Source: Rhodovulum robiginosum (GTDB lineage: Bacteria; Pseudomonadota; Alphaproteobacteria; Rhodobacterales; Rhodobacteraceae). From it: DNA of 64,000 bases. Shown one piece after another: positions 58,700-64,000 of the stretch (the first letter of the stretch is position 1; each line of letters begins with the position of its first letter). The notes beneath the pieces were generated by a model, which was given only the letters and a program-made list of their open reading frames with translations, ran no database searches and was not told where the DNA came from. The stretch covers positions 118,447 through 182,446 of the forward strand of contig NZ_RWGU01000045.1 in NCBI RefSeq assembly GCF_003944755.1, read 5' to 3'. Both the position numbers and the translations under genes were made by a program.

Positions 58700-59605
58700 T
58701 TATCCGCCCATCTCAACTATCACGGCGCCGCCCGCGATCAATGCCATCAGGCCCAGCCGGCGCGGCCCCACCTTCTCGCCCAGCAGAACCCAGCCGATCA
58801 GCGCCGCGAAGACCGTCGAGGTCTCGCGCAGCACGGCCGCCTCGCCCACCTTGTCGAGCCGCGTCGCCAGCATGATCGTGCCGAAGCTGAAATAGGCCAC
58901 CACCGCGCCGGTCAGCCCGCGCAGCATCAGCGGGCCCGGCGCCGGCCGGCCGGGCAGCCGCGCCCAGCGCAGCGCCGCGACCCACGGCATCACCGTCAGC
59001 CCGTCGATGAAGAAAAACCAGGCCAGGAAGGTGAAGGGATCGGCCGTGGCGCGGATACCGTAGGCGTCGTAGGTGGTGTAAAGCGCGACGAAGGCCCCCG
59101 TCAGCACCGCCAGCGCCAGCGCCGGTTTCAACGTTTCGCGGTCGATCTGCCAATGGATCAGGTTGTAGACCGCCAGCCCGAAGATACCGGCAAGCAGCAC
59201 CGCCACGCCCAGCCATTGCACCGGCCCGAACACCTCGCCGAAGACGAAATAGGCCCCGATCACGGCAAAGAGCGGCCCGGTGCCGCGCACCACCGGGTAG
59301 ACCACCGTGTAGGCCCCCTTGGAGTAGGTATAGCCCTGCGCCAGCTTGTAGCCGAGGTGGATCACGAACACCCAGCCGAAGATCGGCCACATATGCGGCT
59401 CGGGCCAGGGCACGACGAACAGCGCCACCGGCGCGGCCATGATGCCGTAGCAGAAATCGATCGCGCCGCGGCTGAGCCAGGGGTCGTGCCGCCCCTTCTG
59501 CAACGCCCCGAAAACCGCGTGAAGGAAGGCCGCCGAAAGCGCGAGTATGAGGGCCAGGCGATGGCCCGCCTCGGTGCCCTCGATGCCGGTGATCCACTCA
59601 CTCAT
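58700..59605 (-). CDS. DMT-superfamily (EamA-type) transporter
   Basis: A membrane protein of 301 residues with ten predicted segments in two EamA-like halves. The first half has LALILALSAAFLHAVFGALQKGR and VYPVVRGTGPLFAVIGAYFVFGE, seen as YPVVRGTGPLFAVIGAYF. The second has TRLDKVGEAAVLRETSTVFAALIGWVLLGEKVG, seen as AAVLRETSTVFAALIGW, the repeat of the same pattern. The substrate is unknown. It forms a short operon with yciB. The start at 59605 was chosen over 59626. Confidence 0.88.
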   Translation of the reverse strand: MSEWITGIEGTEAGHRLALILALSAAFLHAVFGALQKGRHDPWLSRGAIDFCYGIMAAPVALFVVPWPEPHMWPIFGWVFVIHLGYKLAQGYTYSKGAYTVVYPVVRGTGPLFAVIGAYFVFGEVFGPVQWLGVAVLLAGIFGLAVYNLIHWQIDRETLKPALALAVLTGAFVALYTTYDAYGIRATADPFTFLAWFFFIDGLTVMPWVAALRWARLPGRPAPGPLMLRGLTGAVVAYFSFGTIMLATRLDKVGEAAVLRETSTVFAALIGWVLLGEKVGPRRLGLMALIAGGAVIVEMGG

Positions 59606-59665
59606 CCGGCGCGGCCCTCTCGACAACGGCCCGTCACGACGCTACCGCTGAAAGAGGGGTGCGCG

Positions 59666-60130
59666 ATGCTGGACGTCATCCTTTCGGAATTCGACGACCC
59701 GTTCGGCGGGCTGCCGCTTGCCGTCGTCGGCCTGCGCCTGTCCGCCGCGGTGATCCTCGGCGGGCTTATCGGGTGGGAGCGCGAGGCGCGGGACAAACCC
59801 GCCGGGCTGCGCACCCACATGCTGATCGCGCTGGCCGCCTGCCTCTTCACGCTGCTGGCCTTCGAACTGATGCAGTCCACTGAGGGCGACAACCCCGCGC
59901 TCCGGGTCGATCCGCTGCGGCTGGTCGAGGCGGTGACCGCCGGTGTCGCCTTCCTCGCCGCGGGCACGATCATCACCGGGCGGGGCGGTGTCAGGGGGCT
60001 GACCACCGGTGCCGGCATGTGGCTGGCCGGGGCGATCGGGTTGGCCTGCGGGGCGGGCAGCCTTGCCCTAGCCGCGCTGGCCACCGCCATCGCGCTCGTC
60101 GTGCTCGCGCTCCTGCGCCTGTTGGAATAG
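59666..60130 (+). CDS. MgtC/SapB-family membrane protein
   Basis: A protein of 154 residues with four membrane segments. The MgtC signature is LRLSAAVILGGLIGWEREARDKPAGLRTHMLIALAACLFTL, seen as GLIGWEREARDKPAGLRTHM. GVAFLAAGTII and RGLTTGAGMWLAGAIGLACG are also conserved. It lacks the C-terminal ACT-like domain of Salmonella MgtC. The role is uncertain, possibly acid or Mg2+ homeostasis. An AAAGAGGGG site precedes the ATG. It converges on ftsY with 10 bases between. Confidence 0.9.
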   Translation: MLDVILSEFDDPFGGLPLAVVGLRLSAAVILGGLIGWEREARDKPAGLRTHMLIALAACLFTLLAFELMQSTEGDNPALRVDPLRLVEAVTAGVAFLAAGTIITGRGGVRGLTTGAGMWLAGAIGLACGAGSLALAALATAIALVVLALLRLLE

Positions 60131-60140
60131 TCAGCCGCCC

Positions 60141-61820
60141 TCACGCCTCCACGCCCGCCAGCGCATCGGCGAAATCCTTGGGCTCGAACGGGGCGAGGTC
60201 GTCGATCTGCTCGCCCACGCCGATGGCGTGGATCGGCAGGCCGAACTTGTCGGCCAGCGCCACCAGAACGCCGCCCTTGGCGGTGCCATCGAGCTTGGTC
60301 ATCACCAACCCGGTCACATCGGCAAGCTTTTGGAATATCTCCACCTGTGACAGCGCGTTCTGCCCGGTCGTGGCGTCCAGCACCAAAAGCGTGTTATGCG
60401 GCGCCGTCTCGTCGCGCTTGCGGATCACGCGGACGATCTTGGCCAGCTCTTCCATAAGGTCCTGCCGGTTTTGCAGCCGTCCGGCAGTGTCGATCATCAA
60501 AAGGTCTGTGCCCTCGGCCTCGGCGCGCGCCATCGCGTCATAGGCCAGGCTCGCGGGGTCGGCGCCCTGCGGCGCGGTCATCACCGGCACCCCGGCGCGA
60601 TCGCCCCAAACCTGCAACTGCTCGACGGCGGCTGCGCGGAACGTGTCGCCCGCGGCGATGATCACCGACTTGCCTGCGGCGTGAAACTGCGAGGCCAGCT
60701 TGCCGATGGTCGTGGTCTTGCCCGACCCGTTGACACCCACCACCAGCACCACCTGCGGCTTTTTCGGGTAAAGCGGCATGGGGCGCGCCACGGGCTCCAT
60801 GATCTGGGTGATCTCGTGCGACAACAGCCCCTTGATCTCGTCCACCGACAGCCGTTTGCCGAACCGGCCCTCGGCCATGTTTGCGGTGACGCGCAGCGCC
60901 GTATCCACGCCCATATCGGCAGTAATCAGCAGCTCTTCGAGGCTTTCCAGCATGTCGTCGTCCAGCTCGCGCCGGACCACGACCTTCTTCTCGCCGCGGC
61001 CAAGCATCCGCCCGAAAAAGCCCGGCCGGCTGGCCGGTTCGGCCTCCGACGGCGGGATTTCGAGGGGCCCGGGCGTGCCGATCGGCTCGGGCGTGACGGG
61101 CACCTCGGCCGGTGGCGGGGTCGGCGCGGGCTCGGGCGCCGGCGGCACACCCACCGGCTCTGGTTCCGGCCGCGGGTCGGGCTCGGGTTCCGGCTCGGGC
61201 TGCGGCTCCGGCCCGGGTGCCGGAGGCACCTCTTCGGGTTCGGGTTCCGGCGCGGGCTCTTCGGGGGACGGCACCGGTTCGGGTTCCGGCTCGGGCTCTG
61301 GCTCCGGCTCGGGCGCCGGAGGCACCTCTACGGGCTCGGGTTCCGGCGCGGGCTCGTCGGGGGTTGGCACCGGTTCGGGTTCCGGCTCGGGCTGCGGCTC
61401 CGGCTCGGGCGCCGGAGGCACCTCTACGGGCTCGGGATCCGGCGCGGGCTCGTCGGAGGTTGGCACCGGTTCGGGTTCCGGCTCGGGCAGGGGCGCGGGG
61501 GCCGGCGGCACGGGCAACGGCTCGGGCGCAGGCTGCGGCTCGGGCTCGGACGCAGGCGCGGGCGCGGGGTCCGGTTCCGGCGCGGGCGCGGGGTCCGGTT
61601 CCGGGGCAGTGTGTGGCGCGGGCGCAGGGTCAGGCGCGACGGCATGTTCACGCGACAGGACCAACGGCTCGGCAGCGGCCTCAGGCTGCGGCTGCGCCTC
61701 CGGTTCGGGCGTCTCGACCTCGTCCTCGGTCCCGCCGTCCTCGACGATCGCCTCCAGCCCCTCCTCGATCTTCGACGAGGAGCGTTTCAATCTTTGCCTG
61801 AGCTTCGAGAAAAATGCCAT
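60141..61820 (-). CDS. ftsY: Signal recognition particle receptor FtsY
   Basis: The SRP receptor GTPase that docks ribosomes at the membrane. It has 559 residues, longer than usual because of a Pro/Glu region (about 37-265) before the NG domain. The N-terminal [22 protein letters not shown] forms the membrane-binding helix. The NG domain (about 270-559) has [16 protein letters not shown] (G1), [32 protein letters not shown] (G3), [10 protein letters not shown] (G4) and [22 protein letters not shown] stands before the ATG. The repeat region contains three 32-residue units. Confidence 0.97.
   Translation of the reverse strand: MAFFSKLRQRLKRSSSKIEEGLEAIVEDGGTEDEVETPEPEAQPQPEAAAEPLVLSREHAVAPDPAPAPHTAPEPDPAPAPEPDPAPAPASEPEPQPAPEPLPVPPAPAPLPEPEPEPVPTSDEPAPDPEPVEVPPAPEPEPQPEPEPEPVPTPDEPAPEPEPVEVPPAPEPEPEPEPEPEPVPSPEEPAPEPEPEEVPPAPGPEPQPEPEPEPDPRPEPEPVGVPPAPEPAPTPPPAEVPVTPEPIGTPGPLEIPPSEAEPASRPGFFGRMLGRGEKKVVVRRELDDDMLESLEELLITADMGVDTALRVTANMAEGRFGKRLSVDEIKGLLSHEITQIMEPVARPMPLYPKKPQVVLVVGVNGSGKTTTIGKLASQFHAAGKSVIIAAGDTFRAAAVEQLQVWGDRAGVPVMTAPQGADPASLAYDAMARAEAEGTDLLMIDTAGRLQNRQDLMEELAKIVRVIRKRDETAPHNTLLVLDATTGQNALSQVEIFQKLADVTGLVMTKLDGTAKGGVLVALADKFGLPIHAIGVGEQIDDLAPFEPKDFADALAGVEA
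61179..61466 (-). repeat. Three tandem 96-bp repeats inside ftsY
   Basis: Residues 119-150, 151-182 and 183-214 of FtsY are near-identical 32-residue units. Each starts [14 protein letters not shown] or VPSPEEP and contains [10 protein letters not shown] or [10 protein letters not shown]. At the DNA level this is a 96-bp unit in three copies, followed by a partial fourth. Slippage or unequal exchange probably makes the length variable. Confidence 0.85.
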
Positions 61821-61962
61821 GTCACCTCCGGGGCATCCTGCCCTGACCTATGCGCAAATCCGGCGATATGGAAGGGGCTGGAAGCCCGCGCCGTTTCACG
61901 CCATCCTGCGCCCGCACCGCGGCGCGCGCCATGCCGCGCGCCGCCGCAGACAGAGGCCGCCG

Positions 61963-63048
61963 ATGTTCCGCCCCGTCATCCCATTCGCCATGGCCACGCT
62001 TGTGCCGCTGCCGCTGCTGGCGCTCGGCACGGCGCTCGGCGGGGTCTGGACCGCGGCCGCGCTGCTCTATCTCACCCTCGTCACCTTCACGCTGGACCAG
62101 CTGATCCACGTCGCCGCGCCCCACGCCCCCGAGGGCACCGGGTTTCCCGCCGCCGACCGCTTGTCGGCCGCGCTCGCGCTGGCGCATTTCGCGGCGCTGC
62201 CCCTGGGCATCTGGGCCGTCGGCGGGTCCAGCGGCCTCGGCACGGCCGAGCGGGTCGCGGCCTTCCTCGGCTTCGGTCTCTTCCTCGGCCAGATCAGTAT
62301 CCCCAATGCGCATGAGCTGATCCACTGCACCGACAAACGCCTCTTCGCCTTGGGCAAATGGGTCTATATCTCGCTCCTCTTCGGCCATCACACATCGGCC
62401 CACCGCCAAGTGCACCACGTCCACGCCGCCACCCCCAGGGATCCGAACTCGGCCCCCCTGGGGATGAGCTATTACCGTTTCGCGCCGCGCGCCTGGGCCG
62501 GCTCGTTCCGCGCAGGCCTTGCCGCGGAAACGCGGGCGATGGCCTGCAAGAGCCCCCCGCCGCCCCGATGGCGCCATCCCTACCTGGCCTATGTCCTGGG
62601 CGGGCTGGCCTGCCTGATCGCCGTGGCGCTGGTCTTCGGCGCGGGCGGGCTGGCCGCCTATCTGGGGCTCGCCGCCCACGCCCAGGCGCAACTCCTTCTG
62701 GCCGATTACGTCCAGCATTACGGGCTGCGGCGCGCCATGCGTCCCGACGGCCGGTACGAACCCCTCGGCGCGCGCCATTCCTGGGATTCGCCGCACTGGT
62801 TCACCAGCTACATGATGCTCAACGCCCCGCGCCATTCCGACCACCACGCCCACCCCGCGCGCCGCTTTCCCGCGCTCAGGCTACAGCCCGAGGGCCAGGC
62901 CCCCACCCTGCCCCTCAGCCTGCCCGCCATGGCCACGCTCGCGCTGGTCCCCCGGGCCTGGCGGCGGGTGATGGACGCCCGCGCGCGCCAATGGCTGCCG
63001 AAAGCCGGGCCCGCCTCTGGCACCGGCGCCGGGGCTCTGTCAAACTGA
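61963..63048 (+). CDS. AlkB-like membrane di-iron monooxygenase / desaturase
   Basis: A membrane enzyme of 361 residues. The histidine boxes of AlkB-type hydroxylases are visible: NAHELIH (about 115), HTSAHRQVHHVHA (about 145), and NAPRHSDHHAHPARR (about 285), with LADYVQHYGLRR between. Six or so membrane segments hold them. AlkB oxidises the end carbon of alkanes using rubredoxin electrons. This protein is shorter and the neighbours include no rubredoxin, so the substrate may be another lipid. The start at 61963 gives MFRPVIPFAMATLV. It lies 142 bases from the divergent ftsY. Confidence 0.87.
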   Translation: MFRPVIPFAMATLVPLPLLALGTALGGVWTAAALLYLTLVTFTLDQLIHVAAPHAPEGTGFPAADRLSAALALAHFAALPLGIWAVGGSSGLGTAERVAAFLGFGLFLGQISIPNAHELIHCTDKRLFALGKWVYISLLFGHHTSAHRQVHHVHAATPRDPNSAPLGMSYYRFAPRAWAGSFRAGLAAETRAMACKSPPPPRWRHPYLAYVLGGLACLIAVALVFGAGGLAAYLGLAAHAQAQLLLADYVQHYGLRRAMRPDGRYEPLGARHSWDSPHWFTSYMMLNAPRHSDHHAHPARRFPALRLQPEGQAPTLPLSLPAMATLALVPRAWRRVMDARARQWLPKAGPASGTGAGALSN

Positions 63049-63076
63049 TCCCTCAACCAGACCCGGGACCCCGCCC

Positions 63077-63481
63077 ATGCAGACCCTTGCCGCCAGCCTC
63101 AGCCTCGCCCTGCTCTTCGCCGCGCCCGCCCTCGGCCAGGAGGCGATGACCGGCGACGAGTTCGACCGCTACGCCACCGGCAAGACGCTTTTCTACAATG
63201 CCGAGGGCATCCCCTACGGCGCCGAGCAATACCTGCCCGGCCGCCGCGTGGTCTGGACGTTCCTCGACGGAGAATGCGCCGAGGGCGTGTGGTACGAATC
63301 GGGCGGCCAGATCTGCTTTCGTTACGACCACGAGCCCCAGGCACCCCAGTGCTGGAGCTTTTACCGCGCGCCCCTGGGCCTGACCGCGCGCTACGAAAAC
63401 GACCCCGCCGACCGCGAACTCATCGAGGTCCGCCAAAGCCGCGAGCCGCTGATCTGCAGCGGCCCCGACGTGGGCGTCTGA
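63077..63481 (+). CDS. Small secreted protein, unknown function
   Basis: A protein of 134 residues. The signal peptide MQTLAASLSLALLFAAPALG is cleaved before QEAMTGDEF. The mature part is rich in aromatic residues and has four cysteines: GECAEGVWYESGGQICFRYDH, PQCWSFY, and LICSG near the end. This suggests two disulfides and a compact beta domain, reminiscent of small lipocalin-like or DUF995-type proteins. No enzyme motif is visible. It follows the AlkB-like gene by 28 bases. Confidence 0.78.
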   Translation: MQTLAASLSLALLFAAPALGQEAMTGDEFDRYATGKTLFYNAEGIPYGAEQYLPGRRVVWTFLDGECAEGVWYESGGQICFRYDHEPQAPQCWSFYRAPLGLTARYENDPADRELIEVRQSREPLICSGPDVGV

Positions 63482-63554
63482 CGCGCGACCGCTCGCTTCT
63501 TCTTGGCGAAAATACCCAATGGCGCCCCGGTACAGCCGCCGCGTCCCGAGGGGC

Positions 63555-63878
63555 TCAGAACAGGCTGCCCTGCTCGGGCGGTTTCTTCGGCGAGGGCCGC
63601 TTTTTCGGGGCCCCGCCGCCGGGGCTGAACCGCCCGTCCTGAAACTCGATCTCCAGCGGCCCGGCGCGCTCGGCCTCGGCCCGTGTCGTGACCACCTCGT
63701 CGCCCGCGCGCACCACCGCGTAGCCCCGGCGCAGGGTCTCGGTATAGCCCAGCGTCTGGCGCATCCGCTCCAGCGCGGCGAGCCGGTCCTGCCAGCGCGC
63801 GAGCTGGCCTTCGGCCACCGCGGCGAAGCGCGCCGACAGCGCGTTGCAGGCATCGCGCTTGCGCGCGGTCTCACTCAT
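63555..63878 (-). CDS. Short protein matching only the C-terminus of exonuclease VII large subunit (XseA-like)
   Basis: A protein of 107 residues. A helical segment (NALSARFAAVAEGQLARWQDRLAALERMRQTLGY) leads into TLRRGYAVVRAGDEVVTTRAEAERAG and LEIEFQDGRF, then a Lys/Pro tail ending EQGSLF. This is the pattern of the last 100 or so residues of Rhodobacterales XseA. The OB-fold and catalytic parts are absent: the frame hits a stop 21 codons upstream. GGAGGAG four bases before the ATG is a strong ribosome site. It is either a remnant or a genuine small protein. Confidence 0.6.
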   Translation of the reverse strand: MSETARKRDACNALSARFAAVAEGQLARWQDRLAALERMRQTLGYTETLRRGYAVVRAGDEVVTTRAEAERAGPLEIEFQDGRFSPGGGAPKKRPSPKKPPEQGSLF

Positions 63879-63946
63879 CGCACTCCTCCAAATGTGACCG
63901 GCGCGACGCTCGCTTTCGCGGCCAGTTGCGCTAAAGTGTTACCGAT

Positions 63947-64000
63947 ATGAAAGCGATACGCAAAGCTATCAATACCGTTCTCGCGGCTACCCTTGCGGGA
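63947..64000 (+). CDS. Start of an exported protein gene (cut by right edge)
   Basis: The ATG at 63947 opens a frame to the window end, MKAIRKAINTVLAATLAG, which looks like the basic and hydrophobic part of a signal peptide. AAAGTG upstream is only a weak ribosome site. Nothing more can be said from 18 codons. Confidence 0.35.
   Translation, partial: MKAIRKAINTVLAATLAG

Noticed and set aside
61179..61466. The regular repeat considered as a CRISPR array
   Set aside because: Units are 96 bp, in frame, directly adjacent without unique spacers, and inside ftsY.
60778..61900. Gly/Ser- and Arg/Ala-rich long frames over the ftsY repeat, looking like repetitive structural proteins
   Set aside because: They are antisense readings of the Pro/Glu codons of FtsY; the FtsY GTPase motifs fix the true strand.

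Overview
The window looks like chromosomal DNA of a very GC-rich alphaproteobacterium, most likely Rhodobacteraceae (Rhodobacter or Rhodovulum type). The main reason is the [NiFe]-hydrogenase block. Its order (hupT hupU hupV hypF hupS hupL hupC hupD hupF hupG hupH hupJ hupK hypA hypB hupR hypC hypD hypE) is, from memory, that of Rhodobacter capsulatus. A SAM-II riboswitch before metZ, tandem AsnC/Lrp genes and an aa3-type ctaD also fit. No insertion sequence, prophage, CRISPR array or rRNA was seen.

Layout. Positions 1-4000 (minus) hold a PotABCD-like polyamine-type ABC transporter whose permease runs off the left edge. Positions 4300-18900 are housekeeping: tRNA-Leu(GAG), a secreted peptidoglycan-binding protein, lipB, ctaD, a DUF2244 protein, a YqeY-like protein, carA, a glycosyltransferase with an MshEN-like N-terminus, a GntR regulator, a pyrimidine nucleotidase-type HAD protein, a UbiH-family hydroxylase, two Lrp/AsnC regulators and ilvC. 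Positions 19100-32700 carry an FkbM methyltransferase, glmM-folP-folB (minus), a SleB-like hydrolase, a PpdK-like protein, glyS/glyQ with a small gene between them, and an exported pseudo-protease.

Positions 32733-52147 are one plus-strand hydrogenase region. HupUV (H2 sensor), HupT (kinase) and HupR (response regulator) form the regulatory arm. HupSL plus cytochrome b HupC form the energy-conserving, membrane-bound uptake hydrogenase. HupD/F/G/H/J/K and HypA-F build and insert the NiFe(CN)2CO centre and process HupL. Most genes overlap by 1-8 bases. The main break is an AT-rich gap of 287 bases before hupD. HupS carries the six-cysteine proximal-cluster signature of O2-tolerant enzymes. HupR lacks the Walker B and GAFTGA residues of sigma-54 activators.

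Positions 52200-64000 hold trkH, folE2, metZ with its SAM-II riboswitch and terminator, an alpha/beta hydrolase, a glutathione S-transferase, yciB, a DMT transporter, an MgtC-family protein, ftsY with an expanded Pro/Glu repeat, an AlkB-like membrane di-iron enzyme, a small secreted protein, a short C-terminal XseA-like gene and the start of another gene at the right edge.

I found no clearly new multi-gene system. The best leads are regulatory RNA and small-gene features: the Shine-Dalgarno-masking hairpin at hupT, the 73-residue His-rich membrane gene between hupL and hupC, the AT-rich palindromic island before hupD, the MshEN-glycosyltransferase fusion, the FolB fusion and the short XseA-like gene. 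All functions are read from sequence and memory; nothing was searched.
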